NCBI RefSeq assembly: GCF_012396185.1
Contig: NZ_JAAXOW010000002.1
Coordinates: forward strand, 310,001 to 374,000
Direction of reading: 5' to 3'
Length of the DNA stretch: 64,000 nucleotides
From: Sanguibacter hominis ATCC BAA-789
Lineage (GTDB): Bacteria > Actinomycetota > Actinomycetes > Actinomycetales > Cellulomonadaceae
Of the stretch, positions 7,668 to 17,930 are shown in pieces. A program made the position numbers and the translations under genes. The notes under the pieces were generated by a model, which worked only from the letters and a program-made list of their open reading frames with translations, made no database searches and was not told where the DNA came from. Each line of letters starts with the position of its first letter. Position 1 is the first letter of the stretch.

Positions 7668-10130
7668 TCAGCCGATCGCGTGGAGCGGGGCCGCTAGCGG
7701 CGTGCCGGACCCGTCACGGCGCTCGTCGACCGGCGGCAGCTCGAGCGCCTGACCGCCGGAGCCGACGGCGTGCGGCGGCTGCGGCCCGACCCACGCCATG
7801 ATGAGCGCGTCCTCGCCCTTGAGGAAGCGGTGCGAGCGCACGCCTCCGGTCGCGCGGCCCTTCGACGGGTACGCGGTGTAGGGCGTGACCTTCGCGGCGC
7901 CGGCCTCGGTCCCGGGCAGCGCGGAGGACGACCCGGACACGGTGACGACGGCGGTCGTCGGGGCGAGTCCCGCGGGCACGACGCCGAAGAACCGCACCTG
8001 GGCTCCGTCGTCGAGCCGGATGCCGGCCATGCCGCCGGCCGCGCGGCCCTGCGGGCGCACGAGGGACGCGGAGAAGTGCAGGAGGGACGCGTCGGTCGAG
8101 ACGAACACGAGGTCGTCGTCGTCCGTGCAGGCGCCCGCACCGATGACCTCGTCGCCGTCCTTGAGCGTGATGACCTCCCACGAGTCGCGGTTCGGCGCGT
8201 CGTCACGCGCGATGCGCTTGACCACGCCGTCGCGCGTGCCGACCACGATCGTCGGCGCGAACGAGTCGAGCGACACGAGCGTGAGCACACGCTCACCAGG
8301 GCCGAGGTCGACGATCTCGGAGACGGGCACACCACCTGACAGTGACGGCGCGCCGTCGGTCGGGGGGAGCGTCGGCAGGTCGAGCACGTCGACCCGCACG
8401 ACCCGGCCGAGGTTCGTCACGGCGCCGACCTGACCGCGCGCCGTGCACGCGACCGCGGCGGACAGCGCGTCGTGCGCGCGCCGGTCGTCGTCACGCACCG
8501 GCTCGTCACCCGTCGCCGTCCGCGCGAGCAGGTCCGTCCCCGAGAGCAGCACCCAGCACGGCGAGTCCTCGACCTCGAGCGGCACAGCCGACGACGGCGC
8601 ACCCTTCGCACCCGTGAGCGCCGTCCCGCCTGCGGACTCGAGCAGGACCGTGCGGCGCGGCGTCCCGTACGCCTTCGCGACCGCCGCCATCTCGTCGGAG
8701 ACGACGTTCAGCAGGCGCGTCTCGCTCGCGAGGATCTCCTCGAGCTCGTCGATCTCCGCGCGCAGCGCCGCCTGCTCCGTCTCGAGCTCGACGCGCGAGA
8801 ACTTCGTCAGACGACGCAGCCGCAGCTCGAGGATGTACTCCGCCTGCGGCTCCGACAGGTCGAACACCGTGCGCAGCCGCGCACGCGCCACCTCCGAGTC
8901 GTCGGAGGAGCGGATCACCTGGATGACCTCGTCGATGTCGAGGATCGCGATGAGCAACCCGTCCACGAGGTGCAGGCGCTCCTGGCGCCGCGCCAGCCGG
9001 TACGTGCAGCGGCGCCGCACGACGTCGACCCGGTGGTCCACCCACACGCGCAGCAGCTCGCGCAGCCCGAGCGTGCGCGGCTGACCGTCGACGAGCGCGA
9101 CGTTGTTGATGCCGAACGAGTCCTCCATCGGCGTGAACTTGTACAGCTGCTCGAGCACCGCCTCCGGGTTGAACCCGTTCTTCACCTCGATGACGAGGCG
9201 CAGGCCGTGCGTGCGGTCCGTCAGGTCCAGCACCGAGGTGATACCGGAGAGCTTCTTGGACTGCACGCCCTCCTTGATCTTCTCGATGACCTTCTCGGGC
9301 CCCACGAGGTACGGCAGCTCGGTCACGACGATGCCCTTGCGGCGCGGCGTCACATTCTCCACGCGCGCGGTCGCGCGGGTCTTGAACGAGCCGCGACCCG
9401 TGCGGTACGCGTCGCGGATCCCGTCGAGGCCGACGATCTTGCCGCCCCCCGGGAGGTCCGGCCCCGGCACGAAGCGCATGAGCTCCTCGAGGTCCGCGTC
9501 CGGGTGCTTGATCAGGTGCCGCGCCGCCGTGATGACCTCGACGAGGTTGTGCGGCGCCATGTTCGTCGCCATGCCGACCGCGATGCCCGACGACCCGTTG
9601 ACGAGCAGGTTCGGGATCGACGCCGGCAGAACCTCAGGCTGCTGCAGCTTGTTGTCGTAGTTCGGCACGAAGTCGACGACGTCTTCACCGAGGTCCGTCG
9701 TCATCGCCATCGCGGCGCTCGCGAGACGCGCCTCCGTGTACCGGGCGGCCGCGGGGCCGTCGTCGAGCGACCCGAAGTTGCCGTGCCCGTCCACGAGCGG
9801 CAGGCGCAGCGTGAAGTCCTGCGTCAGACGCACGAGCGCGTCATAGATGGCCGAGTCGCCGTGCGGGTGCAGCTTTCCCATCACCTCGCCGACGACGCGC
9901 GCCGACTTCACGTACGGCCGCTCAGGGCGCAGCCCCATGTCAGCCATCTGGAAGAGGATGCGCCGCTGCACAGGCTTGAGACCGTCACGGGCGTCCGGCA
10001 GGGCGCGCGCGTAGATGACGGAGTAGGCGTACTCGAGGAACGAGCCCTCCATCTCCGCCGTGACGTCGATGTCGACGATCTTCTCGGTGAAGTCGTCGGC
10101 GGCGTCGGGGGTCGCGGTCTTGCGTGCCAT
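7668..10130 (-). CDS. DNA topoisomerase IV (ParC-type) / gyrase-like subunit A
   Basis: 820 residues of a type IIA topoisomerase A subunit. The DNA-cleaving tyrosine is Tyr131 ([10 protein letters not shown]). The quinolone-resistance region reads [10 protein letters not shown], so Ser93 and Asp97 are the unmutated residues. The winged helix and tower span roughly 30-480, with a C-terminal beta-propeller from about 520. The canonical GyrA box (QRRGGKG) is absent; the nearest sequence is GRAAGGMAG, so the protein is better called ParC-like than GyrA. The start is ATG at 10130; an open frame continuing upstream is only the antisense of the next gene. The partner B subunit is not in the window. 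Confidence 0.85.
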   Translation of the reverse strand: MARKTATPDAADDFTEKIVDIDVTAEMEGSFLEYAYSVIYARALPDARDGLKPVQRRILFQMADMGLRPERPYVKSARVVGEVMGKLHPHGDSAIYDALVRLTQDFTLRLPLVDGHGNFGSLDDGPAAARYTEARLASAAMAMTTDLGEDVVDFVPNYDNKLQQPEVLPASIPNLLVNGSSGIAVGMATNMAPHNLVEVITAARHLIKHPDADLEELMRFVPGPDLPGGGKIVGLDGIRDAYRTGRGSFKTRATARVENVTPRRKGIVVTELPYLVGPEKVIEKIKEGVQSKKLSGITSVLDLTDRTHGLRLVIEVKNGFNPEAVLEQLYKFTPMEDSFGINNVALVDGQPRTLGLRELLRVWVDHRVDVVRRRCTYRLARRQERLHLVDGLLIAILDIDEVIQVIRSSDDSEVARARLRTVFDLSEPQAEYILELRLRRLTKFSRVELETEQAALRAEIDELEEILASETRLLNVVSDEMAAVAKAYGTPRRTVLLESAGGTALTGAKGAPSSAVPLEVEDSPCWVLLSGTDLLARTATGDEPVRDDDRRAHDALSAAVACTARGQVGAVTNLGRVVRVDVLDLPTLPPTDGAPSLSGGVPVSEIVDLGPGERVLTLVSLDSFAPTIVVGTRDGVVKRIARDDAPNRDSWEVITLKDGDEVIGAGACTDDDDLVFVSTDASLLHFSASLVRPQGRAAGGMAGIRLDDGAQVRFFGVVPAGLAPTTAVVTVSGSSSALPGTEAGAAKVTPYTAYPSKGRATGGVRSHRFLKGEDALIMAWVGPQPPHAVGSGGQALELPPVDERRDGSGTPLAAPLHAIG

Positions 10131-10235
10131 GGGGCGATGCGCTCCGGGTATCTCGCGGGACAGGGGATCGGGTCCATTGTCGCCGCCGCACACCGATGCT
10201 CCGGCACAGCCACGCCGGAACGCCGCCGGAGCCCC

Positions 10236-10241
10236 TAGCCT
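10236..10241 (+). promoter_or_regulatory. -10 element TAGCCT for leaderless GNAT/synthetase gene
   Basis: TAGCCT followed by 6 nt and the GTG start at 10248; no Shine-Dalgarno is present. Confidence 0.6.
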
Positions 10242-10247
10242 GGGACT

Positions 10248-13043
10248 GTGACCGACGACGCGCACAACCTGCCCGCGAGCGCCTACCCGCTCGCCTGGGA
10301 GGCCGACGTCATCCTGCGGGACGGCTCGACGACGCACGTGCGTCCCATCCGGCCCGAGGATGCGGACGCGCTGCAGGCGTTCCACGTCGCCCAGTCGGAG
10401 CGGTCGATCTACTTCCGCTTCTTTGCGCCCCTGCCGCGGCTCCCCGAGAAGGACCTCGCGCGGTTCACGCACGTCGACCACGTCGACCGCGCCGCGCTCG
10501 TGGCGGTCGCCGCCCCGCTGGGCGGCGAGGACACGGGGGAGCGGATCATCGGCGTCGCACGCTACGACCGCACGGGTCCCGGCAGCGCGGAGGTCGCGTT
10601 CAACATCGCCGACAACGTCCAAGGGCGCGGCCTGGGCTCGGTGCTCCTCGAGCACATCGCCGCGGCTGCCCGCGAGCGCGGCATCCGCCACTTCTCCGCC
10701 GAGGTCCTCCCGCAGAACACCCGCATGCTCGCCGTGTTCCGCGAGGCGGGCTACGACCTGACCCAGCGCCTCGAGGACGAGGTGTACATGGTGACGATCG
10801 ACCTCGACCCGACCGAGCGCTCGCGGTCCGTGATGGCGGAGCGGGAGCGGCGCGCGGAGGCGCGCAGCATCCAGACGCTGTTCGACGTCGCGTCGGTCGT
10901 GGTCGTCGCGTCGCCGACGACGCAGCCCGGGTCGGCGGACGCGCAGATGATCGAGCGGGCGATCGAGGCGCTCGTCGCCTCGCGCGCCCTCACCGAGCGC
11001 GCGACCGAGGCCGACGGGCCGCAGCGGCCGCGCATCGACGTCGTCGGCCTGCCGCCTGCCGCACGGCTCTGGTCGACGGACGAGGTGAGCTATCACGAGA
11101 CTCTCGCCGCGCTCGCGGACGCCCGCGAGGGCGACGCGCCCGACGACGGGCGCGGGCCCCTCGCCGTGCTCGCCGCGCCCCCCGCGGAGGCCGTCGCAGC
11201 CGTCCCTGGTCTTGCGCGCCTGCGCACGCACGCCCTGCTGCTCTTCTCGGAGGGCTTCGCCGAGGTCGGGCCCGACGGTCTCGAGCGGCAGCGCGCCCTG
11301 CTGCGCGCCGCCCGCACGGCCGGCATGCGCGTCGTCGGACCAGGCTCGTACGGCCTGCTGCGCGCCAACGCCGACGGGACGATCAACGCGACCCTCGCGA
11401 CCGTCCCGCCCCCGCCCGGACGCATCGGCGTGTTCTGCCAGTCCGCACCCACCGCCGTCACGCTCCTCGCGACGATCGCCCGCCGCGGCCTCGGCCTGTC
11501 GAGCTTCCTGTCCGCCGGCAACCGCGCCGACGTCTCCGGCAACGACCTCATGCAGTACTGGCACGAGGACGACGACACGCACGTCGCGTGCCTCTACCTC
11601 GAGTCGATCGGCAACCCGCGCAAGTTCTCCCGCATCGCCCGGCGCCTCGCCACCCGCAAGCCCGTGGTCGTCGTGACCGCCGGACGCTCGGGACAGGTCG
11701 TGCCGCCCGGCCACGCGGTCCGCCCCACCCTCGCGCCGCGGCGCACGCTCGACGAGATGCTCCGCCAGTCCGGCGTCATCCGCGCCGAGAACACGCACGA
11801 GATGATGGACGTCGCCCAGCTCCTCGACACCCAGCCCCTGCCCGCAGGCAGGCGTGTCGGCGTCGTCGCGTCCTCGGCCGCGCTCGCGGCCCTCGTCGCC
11901 GAGGCGGCCGCCGCGAACGGCCTCGCCGTCCTGCCCCGCACGGGCGTCGTGGCGGAGGGCGACGACGCGGCCCACGCCGCGCGCGTCGTCGACGAGGTGT
12001 TCGACGCCGACTGCGACGCCGTCGTCGTCGTCGACATCCCGGTGCTCGGCGGCGCCGACCGGCCGCTCGCGCGCGCAGCGGCGCACGCGGCGGCCCGCAC
12101 GGGCCGCACGACCGTCGCGAGCGTCCTGGGCCGCCACGGCCTCGTCGACGAGCTCGCCGCGACCGCCCCCGACGGCACGACCGTCCACGTCCCCGCGTAC
12201 GCGACCCCGGAGGACGCCGTGCGCGCCCTCGGCGCCGTCACCCGGTACGCGGCGTGGCGGCGCGACGGGTTCGGCACGTTCGCCCAGCCCGACGCCGACA
12301 CGGACCGTGCGCAGACCCTCGTCGACACGTGGCTCGCAGACGCCACACCGGACGTCGACCTCCCGCTCGCCCCCGACCGTGTCGACGAGCTGCTCGCCTG
12401 CTACGGCCTGACCGTCGTGCCCGTGCGCACCGTCGGGTCGGCCGACGAGGCCGTCGCCGCAGCCGACGCGCTCGGCTGGCCCGTCGCGCTCAAGAGCACC
12501 GCCGAAGCGCTGCGGCACCGAGCCGACCTCGGCGGCGTCCGCCTCGGCATCACCGACCCGGCCGAGCTGCGCACCGCCTACGCCGCGATGGCCGCCGAGA
12601 CCGAGCGCCTCCTCGGCGCGGCCGCCCCCCTGGACGTGCAGACGATGGTCACCGGCGGGGTCGCGTGCGTCGTCCGCTCGACCGAGGACCCCCTCTTCGG
12701 CCCTGTGGTCTCGTTCGGCCTCGCGGGCGACGCGACCGACCTCCTCGCGGACGTCTCCTACGGCATCCCGCCACTGACCGACCGCGACGTCGCCGACATG
12801 GTCCGCTCCCTGCGCGCCGCCCCACGCCTGTTCGGGTATCGCGGCATCGGCCCCATGGACGTCCCCGCGATCGAGGACGTCCTCGCCCGCGTCGCCCGGC
12901 TCGCCGACGACGTCCCCGAGCTGCGCTCCCTCGAGCTGTACCCCGTCGTCGTCTCCCCGCACGGCGCGCACGTCCTGGCCGCCCGCGCGGTGCTCGCCCA
13001 CGGGCAGCGTCCTGACGAGTCCAGACGCGCGATGCCCGGGTGA
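10248..13043 (+). CDS. GNAT acetyltransferase fused to NDP-forming acyl-CoA synthetase (Pat-like)
   Basis: 931 residues. The N-terminal GNAT domain (about 25-190) has VRPIRPEDADAL and the acetyl-CoA loop QGRGLGSVLLEHI. It is followed by CoA-binding and ligase domains resembling ADP-forming acetyl-CoA synthetase (about 215-690, VVGPGSYGLLRANADG) and an ATP-grasp domain (about 700-925). Proteins of this composition are protein lysine acetyltransferases, as in bacterial Pat enzymes that acetylate and inactivate acyl-CoA synthetases. In many Pat proteins the GNAT domain is C-terminal; here it comes first, an order known in other actinobacteria. Whether the synthetase half is catalytic or only senses ligands cannot be read from the sequence. 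Divergent from the topoisomerase gene. Confidence 0.85.
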   Translation: MTDDAHNLPASAYPLAWEADVILRDGSTTHVRPIRPEDADALQAFHVAQSERSIYFRFFAPLPRLPEKDLARFTHVDHVDRAALVAVAAPLGGEDTGERIIGVARYDRTGPGSAEVAFNIADNVQGRGLGSVLLEHIAAAARERGIRHFSAEVLPQNTRMLAVFREAGYDLTQRLEDEVYMVTIDLDPTERSRSVMAERERRAEARSIQTLFDVASVVVVASPTTQPGSADAQMIERAIEALVASRALTERATEADGPQRPRIDVVGLPPAARLWSTDEVSYHETLAALADAREGDAPDDGRGPLAVLAAPPAEAVAAVPGLARLRTHALLLFSEGFAEVGPDGLERQRALLRAARTAGMRVVGPGSYGLLRANADGTINATLATVPPPPGRIGVFCQSAPTAVTLLATIARRGLGLSSFLSAGNRADVSGNDLMQYWHEDDDTHVACLYLESIGNPRKFSRIARRLATRKPVVVVTAGRSGQVVPPGHAVRPTLAPRRTLDEMLRQSGVIRAENTHEMMDVAQLLDTQPLPAGRRVGVVASSAALAALVAEAAAANGLAVLPRTGVVAEGDDAAHAARVVDEVFDADCDAVVVVDIPVLGGADRPLARAAAHAAARTGRTTVASVLGRHGLVDELAATAPDGTTVHVPAYATPEDAVRALGAVTRYAAWRRDGFGTFAQPDADTDRAQTLVDTWLADATPDVDLPLAPDRVDELLACYGLTVVPVRTVGSADEAVAAADALGWPVALKSTAEALRHRADLGGVRLGITDPAELRTAYAAMAAETERLLGAAAPLDVQTMVTGGVACVVRSTEDPLFGPVVSFGLAGDATDLLADVSYGIPPLTDRDVADMVRSLRAAPRLFGYRGIGPMDVPAIEDVLARVARLADDVPELRSLELYPVVVSPHGAHVLAARAVLAHGQRPDESRRAMPG

Positions 13044-13081
13044 TCCACGAGCCACCCCGTAGGGGATGGGAAGATGGACGG

Positions 13082-13678
13082 GTGTCTGCTTCCACCCACG
13101 CCCACTCCGACCGCCGTGACGTCCTGCGCTCCGAGCTGCACCGCGCCGGCTACTACCCCGAGCTCGTCATGGACGTGCTCGACGGCGCGCTCGCAGGTGA
13201 GGAGGTCGTCGCGCACCTCGTGCACGCCGAGACCACCTTCGCGACGGCTGAGGTGCGCCGCCACGTCACCGCGCTCGTCCTGACGCCGACACGGCTCGTG
13301 TCCGCGCACGTCGACGATGAGCCCGCCGACGAGCACCACCCCGTCGCGTCCGCAGCCGCGACGACCGAGGTGCTGCCGCTCGGCGCCGTCCGCTCCGTCG
13401 CCGTCACGCAGTTCGTCGCCGCGCCCGCGCAGCACGTTCCCGGGACGCTGCCGTACGAGGTGACGATCGCGATCGGGTGGGGAGCGGTCAACCGGATCGA
13501 CCTCGAGCCTGCGACGTGCCCCGACCCGAACTGCGACGCCGACCACGGCCTCACCGGCACCATGACGCCGGACGACATGATCGTGCGCGTGAGCGCACAA
13601 GCCGAGGGCGAGGAGGCCGTGCGCGCGGCCCTCGCCTTCGCGGGGCAGCTCTCCGCGGCGACGGGCAGCCGCGCATGA
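13082..13678 (+). CDS. Conserved actinobacterial protein, DUF5998-like
   Basis: 198 residues from the GTG at 13082; an upstream frame extension to 13040 overlaps the preceding gene and is less likely. Hydrophilic with no membrane segment or signal peptide. It resembles the actinobacterial DUF5998 family, found near alkaline-phosphatase-superfamily genes, with the closing pattern FAGQLSAATG. Function unknown. Its stop overlaps the ATG of the next gene (ATGA), so the two are translationally coupled. Confidence 0.65.
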   Translation: MSASTHAHSDRRDVLRSELHRAGYYPELVMDVLDGALAGEEVVAHLVHAETTFATAEVRRHVTALVLTPTRLVSAHVDDEPADEHHPVASAAATTEVLPLGAVRSVAVTQFVAAPAQHVPGTLPYEVTIAIGWGAVNRIDLEPATCPDPNCDADHGLTGTMTPDDMIVRVSAQAEGEEAVRAALAFAGQLSAATGSRA

Positions 13679-14859
13679 CGGTCGCGGCCCTCCAGGCCGA
13701 CCTCGACCGCCGTGGCCTGCGCCGCCCCGCCTACGGGACCGCCGGGCTCGGGGCCGTCATGCTCGGCGCTGCAGGCTCCCTCGGCATCCCCGTCACGACC
13801 GTCGACGGCGAGACGTCGACCGGCTCGATGAAGGCCCTCGGCCTGCCGGCCGCGAAGCGCGTGTGCGTCGTCCTCGTCGACGGTCTCGGCATGCGGCTCC
13901 TCACCGAGCGGCGCGGGCACGCCCGCACCCTGCGCGACCTGCTCCCCAGCGCACGCACGCTCTCCGCGCCCTTCCCGTCGACGACGGCCGCCGCGCTCGG
14001 CGTGCTCGGCACCGGGACGAGCCCCGGCCGCACCGGCCTGCTCGGCTACTCGATCCGCAGCTCCGCGACCGGCCAGCTCGCCAACATGCTCTCGTGGACC
14101 AACCTCCCCGAGCCCGAGCAGGTGCAGCAGGAGCCGACCATCCTCGAGGCGGCCGTCGCGGCAGGCGCCCGCGCGACCGCCGTCGGCCTCGCCCGCTTCG
14201 AGACGTCCGGCATGACGCGCGCCGCCCTGCGCGGCGCCCGCTACGCCGCAGGGCCCACGCTCTCCGCGCGCGTCGACCAGGCAGTCGAGTCCCTGCGCGC
14301 GCCCGGGCTGACCTACCTGTACGTCGGCGAGGTCGACAAGGCTGGCCACCACCACGGCTGGAAGTCCGGCGAGTGGGGCGACGCGCTCGCCGAGGTCGAC
14401 CTCGAGATCGGGCGCCTCGTGCGGTCCGTCCCGCGCGGCACGCTCGTCCTCGTCACCGCCGACCACGGCATGGTCGACGTCACGGGCGGGTCCCGCTGGG
14501 ACGTCGCCGACGAGCCAGAGCTCGCTCGCGGCGTCGCCGTCGTCGCGGGCGAGCCCCGCGCGACGCACCTCTACGTCGAGCCGGGCGTCGACCCGGTCGA
14601 GGTCCAGTCCCGGTGGCAGGCCGTGCTCGGGTCGCACGCCGTCGTCGCGCTGCGGGACGACGCCGTCGCCGCAGGACTGTTTGGTCCCGTGCACGAGCGG
14701 ACGCTCCCGGACGTCGGCGACCTCGTCGTGATCATGGCGAAGAACTCGGTCGTCGTGGACAGCGCGAGCCAGACGCCCGCGTCCATCGCGCTCATCGGCG
14801 TGCACGGGTCGCTCACACCCGACGAGATGAAGGTCCCGCTGCTCGTCGCGACCGCCTGA
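13675..14859 (+). CDS. Alkaline phosphatase superfamily nucleotide pyrophosphatase/phosphodiesterase
   Basis: 394 residues. The metal-binding pattern of the type I phosphodiesterase family is visible: VVLVDGLGMR (Asp), FPSTTAAALGVLGTG with the nucleophilic Thr, VDKAGHHHGW and VTADHGMVDV (Asp/His ligands). No signal peptide is evident, so it probably acts in the cytoplasm on nucleotide or nucleotide-sugar phosphodiesters; the substrate is not predictable. It starts at 13675, overlapping the previous stop by 4 nt. Confidence 0.85.
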   Translation: MTVAALQADLDRRGLRRPAYGTAGLGAVMLGAAGSLGIPVTTVDGETSTGSMKALGLPAAKRVCVVLVDGLGMRLLTERRGHARTLRDLLPSARTLSAPFPSTTAAALGVLGTGTSPGRTGLLGYSIRSSATGQLANMLSWTNLPEPEQVQQEPTILEAAVAAGARATAVGLARFETSGMTRAALRGARYAAGPTLSARVDQAVESLRAPGLTYLYVGEVDKAGHHHGWKSGEWGDALAEVDLEIGRLVRSVPRGTLVLVTADHGMVDVTGGSRWDVADEPELARGVAVVAGEPRATHLYVEPGVDPVEVQSRWQAVLGSHAVVALRDDAVAAGLFGPVHERTLPDVGDLVVIMAKNSVVVDSASQTPASIALIGVHGSLTPDEMKVPLLVATA

Positions 14860-14924
14860 GGCGGTCGGGCTCGCCGCGCTGAGGCGCGACGGCTGCCGCC
14901 CCTCGGGCGCAGCGCAGACGGCGC

Positions 14925-16034
14925 TCAGTCGTCCGTGCGTGCGCCGAAGACGATCTCGTCCCAGCTGGGCACCTGCGGCCGGCCCTTGCGGCCGCCACGA
15001 GCAGCACGCTCGAGCGGCGGGGGAGTCGCGTCACCTGCGGGAGCCTCAGGAGCAGGTGCCGGTGCGGGAGCCTCGGGCTCGGGCGCCTCGGTGACGTCCT
15101 CGGCGACCGGCAGCTCGGACGTCTCGCCGACCTCAGCAGCCGAGCGAGCAGAGCGCGGCGAGCGGTCGCCGAGCGAGTAGAGACGGCCGATCGCCTCGAC
15201 CGGGAGCGGTGCCCCCGCGTCGTCACCGGGCTCGTCGTCCTGGGTCATGGCAGCGAGGCCGAACAGGCCGTCGTCCTCGTCCGGCACGTCCACGTCGAGG
15301 GCCTGGCGCACGCCACGGCGCGCGGACAGGTCGTCGAGCAGCGCCGACGTCGCGTCGGCGACGGCGGGGGGCTCGGCAGGGGCGGGATCCGCGATCGGAC
15401 CTGACGCCTCGACATCGAACACGTCCCCGCGCACGGGCGCGAGGTGGCGCCGCGGCACCACCTCGTCGTGCAGGCGCGTCTCCGAGATCCACCGGCTCTC
15501 GTCGTCGGTCGCAGTCAGCGTGCGCGCCTGCTGGTCGAAGGCCCACACCGCGCGGTGCTCGGTGTCGCCGACCTCGTAGCTGACGGCCACTACCCACGGC
15601 GACCCGACCGGGCGCCAGGCATCCCAGCGCAGCTCCTCGGTGTCGACGTGCCGAGCGGCGAGCCGGTCGGTGACCAGGTCGCCGAGGTTGGGGGATCCCG
15701 CGTCGCGGCCCACACGCGTCGCACGCGCCTGCTCGGCGACGTACTCGCGCTCCGCGAGCACAGGGCCCTCGTAGCGGCGCACCTGCTCGACCGAGATGCC
15801 TGCGTTCTGCGCGACCTCCTCGGCCGTGAGACCCGCGCGCACCTGCGCCTGGATCTCGCGCGGCGGGAGCGAGCCCGGCGCCGTCTGGCGCAGCTGCTCG
15901 AGCTGCGGACGGTTACGTCGCACCGCGGCACGCAGCGGCTCGTCGATGCGGAGCCTGAACCGTGCGCCGTCGGAGGACTGCAGCACGATGTGCTCGCCGT
16001 CCTCGTCCAGCCCGATCAGTTCCAGGTCAGCCAT
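14925..16034 (-). CDS. sepH: Septation protein SepH
   Basis: 369 residues. The N-terminal DUF3071 region with a helix-turn-helix (LTAEEVAQNAGISVEQVRRYEGPV, about residues 70-93) is followed by a long acidic, proline/alanine-rich linker and the short conserved tail QVPSWDEIVFGAR. This is the layout of actinobacterial SepH, which binds FtsZ through its helix-turn-helix and stimulates Z-ring assembly. The ATG at 16034 has a strong GGAGG Shine-Dalgarno. Convergent with the phosphodiesterase and divergent from the TRIC-like gene. Confidence 0.9.
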   Translation of the reverse strand: MADLELIGLDEDGEHIVLQSSDGARFRLRIDEPLRAAVRRNRPQLEQLRQTAPGSLPPREIQAQVRAGLTAEEVAQNAGISVEQVRRYEGPVLAEREYVAEQARATRVGRDAGSPNLGDLVTDRLAARHVDTEELRWDAWRPVGSPWVVAVSYEVGDTEHRAVWAFDQQARTLTATDDESRWISETRLHDEVVPRRHLAPVRGDVFDVEASGPIADPAPAEPPAVADATSALLDDLSARRGVRQALDVDVPDEDDGLFGLAAMTQDDEPGDDAGAPLPVEAIGRLYSLGDRSPRSARSAAEVGETSELPVAEDVTEAPEPEAPAPAPAPEAPAGDATPPPLERAARGGRKGRPQVPSWDEIVFGARTDD

Positions 16035-16158
16035 GTGCCCTCCAGTGCGTGGTCTGTCACCACAGTGCCACCTCTGCGCGCCGGACGCCGACATCCCCGT
16101 CGGTGTGCCGCTCGCGGATGCGTCACAGCACCCCTGCGCGGCTGACAGAATCGTGCCC

Positions 16159-16806
16159 GTGGAGATCCTCCAGGACGCGATGTACGGGCTCGAGCTCGCC
16201 GCTATCTTCTTCGCCGGGATCTCCGGAGCGCTCGCCGCTGTGCGCAAGAACTTCGACATCTTCTCGCTGCTCCTGCTCGCCTGGGTCACGGGGCTGGGTG
16301 GCGGGCTGATGCGTGACGTCCTCATCGGCGCTGTGCCGCCCGTCGGCATCACGAGCTGGCGGTACGTGCTCACCGCGCTCGCCGGAGGCATCCTCGTGCA
16401 CTTCATGCACCCGCGCCTCGCCGCCCTGCGGCGGCTCATCATCGTGTTCGACGCCGGAGCGCTCGCCATGTTCGTCGTCATCGGGACGATCAAGGGGATG
16501 GAGTACGGCGTCGGACCGCTGGCGTCGGTGTTCGTCGGCCTGTTCACCGGGATCGGCGGTGGGCTCGTCCGGGACCTGCTCGTCGACGAGGCCCCGATCG
16601 TGCTGCGCGAGCGTGAGCTCTACGCGATCCCGGCGACCCTCGGCGCCATGCTGACCGCGGCGACCGTGCACTTCGACGTCTTCAGCCCCTGGGTGGGCGC
16701 CGCGATCGCGTTCGCGATCCTGACGATGCGCCTCGTGTCGCTCAAGATGAACTGGCAGGCGCCAGGCCCGTGGCAGGGCTTCGGCCGACAACGCACAGGG
16801 AGATGA
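16159..16806 (+). CDS. Trimeric intracellular cation channel (TRIC/UPF0126) family protein
   Basis: 215 residues with about seven hydrophobic segments and an internal duplication, seen in the repeated motif GLGGGLMRD (about residue 49) and GIGGGLVRD (about residue 135). Prokaryotic TRIC proteins form trimeric channels for potassium and other monovalent cations; the E. coli relative is YicG. Two nearby GTG codons (16153 and 16159) are possible starts. The second sits 7 nt after CAGAAT, a -10-like hexamer, so it is preferred. The stop overlaps the start region of the next gene. Confidence 0.85.
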   Translation: MEILQDAMYGLELAAIFFAGISGALAAVRKNFDIFSLLLLAWVTGLGGGLMRDVLIGAVPPVGITSWRYVLTALAGGILVHFMHPRLAALRRLIIVFDAGALAMFVVIGTIKGMEYGVGPLASVFVGLFTGIGGGLVRDLLVDEAPIVLRERELYAIPATLGAMLTAATVHFDVFSPWVGAAIAFAILTMRLVSLKMNWQAPGPWQGFGRQRTGR

Positions 16807-16808
16807 CC

Positions 16809-17651
16809 ATGACGAACACCCACGACGACGACGCCACGCTCGAGACCCTCCGGGAGCTGGTCGAGAGGCTCGCCCGCACCGCGGCCGAGCAGGTCCGGCG
16901 CGAGCGCCCCGAGACCGTGACGGTCGACCGGACGAAGCTCAACGCGTCCGACGTCGTCACGGCTGCCGACCTCGCCGCCGAGCGTCTCCTGCGCGAGATC
17001 CTCGCCGCCGAGCGGCCCGACGACGCGATCCTGGGGGAGGAGGGCGGTGCGACGGCAGGGACCTCTGGGCTGACCTGGGTCGTCGACCCGATCGACGGCA
17101 CCGTCAACTACCTGTACGGGCTGCCGTCGACCTCGGTGTCCGTCGCCGTCGTCGCGGGGGAGGCCGACCCTGCCCGTTGGGAGGTCCTGGCGGGCGCCGT
17201 CACGGACATCACGACGGGCGCGACGACGTCCGCGGCCCGTGGCCGCGGCGCCCACCACGAGGGTGTGCGCCTGGAGGTCGCCGAGCCCGTCCCGCTCGAC
17301 CTCACGCTCGTCGCGACCGGCTTCTTCTACGACGACGCGCTCCGAGCGGCCCAGGGCCGCTCCGTGGCGACGCTGCTCGAGCACGTCCGCGACATCCGCC
17401 GCATGGGTTCCGCTGCGCTCGACCTGTGCCGGGTCGCCAGGCGGCAGGTCGACGCGTACTACGAGGAGGGCCTGAGCCCGTGGGACCACGCGGCTGGCGA
17501 GCTGATCGTGCGGGAGGCTGGCGGCGTCGTCGTCGGGCTCGACGGCGGACGGCCGGGACGGTCGCTCGTCCTCGCGGGGCATCCCGAGACGGTCGCGCGG
17601 CTCGAGGCGATCCTCGCGCCCACGGGAGTGGGGAACCGATCAGACCGGTAG
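16809..17651 (+). CDS. Inositol monophosphatase family protein (SuhB-like)
   Basis: 280 residues. Metal-binding motifs: GEEGG, WVVDPIDGTVNY (motif A) and WDHAAGELIVREAGG (motif B). The family dephosphorylates inositol-1-phosphate or related sugar phosphates. In actinobacteria this matches SuhB (Rv2701c position), relevant to inositol and mycothiol supply. The ATG at 16809 is chosen over the one at 16803 because AGGGAG is then correctly spaced. Coupled to the upstream TRIC-like gene. Confidence 0.85.
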   Translation: MTNTHDDDATLETLRELVERLARTAAEQVRRERPETVTVDRTKLNASDVVTAADLAAERLLREILAAERPDDAILGEEGGATAGTSGLTWVVDPIDGTVNYLYGLPSTSVSVAVVAGEADPARWEVLAGAVTDITTGATTSAARGRGAHHEGVRLEVAEPVPLDLTLVATGFFYDDALRAAQGRSVATLLEHVRDIRRMGSAALDLCRVARRQVDAYYEEGLSPWDHAAGELIVREAGGVVVGLDGGRPGRSLVLAGHPETVARLEAILAPTGVGNRSDR

Positions 17652-17930
17652 GACGTTGACCCTCCGGACCGGACGTGCGGCGTGATCGCGACTTTCGTCA
17701 CTCGGTCCGAAATATCCGCTTCCGTAGCGTGCACTTGCCGGAGAAATGATGCACAATCCCATGGCCGAACCTGATCGACACGGAACAGACGTCCGCCCGC
17801 GCGGCGGAACGAGCTGTCACCGGTCCTCGAGGGAGGCGACGCGACGCCCCCGACGCCGCAACGCACGGCCCCACGGTCGTGTGCTGGAACATCCGCGTGA
17901 TCCTCTCACCGATCTGGAGTGACACCTCAT
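17652..17930. other. Intergenic upstream region of DUF4193 gene
   Basis: 279 bases with no credible gene. It is noticeably less GC-rich around 17690-17770. A promoter for the DUF4193 gene is expected here, which would give a long leader; no certain -35/-10 pair could be assigned. Confidence 0.4.

Noticed and set aside
5025..7697. 890-codon open frame on the plus strand opposite metH
   Set aside because: Arginine/valine-rich antisense shadow of a high-GC gene with no recognisable domain; metH on the other strand is unambiguous.
7668..10130. Naming the topoisomerase gene gyrA
   Set aside because: The GyrA box is missing in the C-terminal domain, and no gyrB or dnaA neighbourhood is present.
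10131..13055. Upstream in-frame extension of the topoisomerase gene to give 1795 codons
   Set aside because: The extension is antisense to the GNAT/synthetase gene and low-complexity; homology begins at the ATG at 10130.
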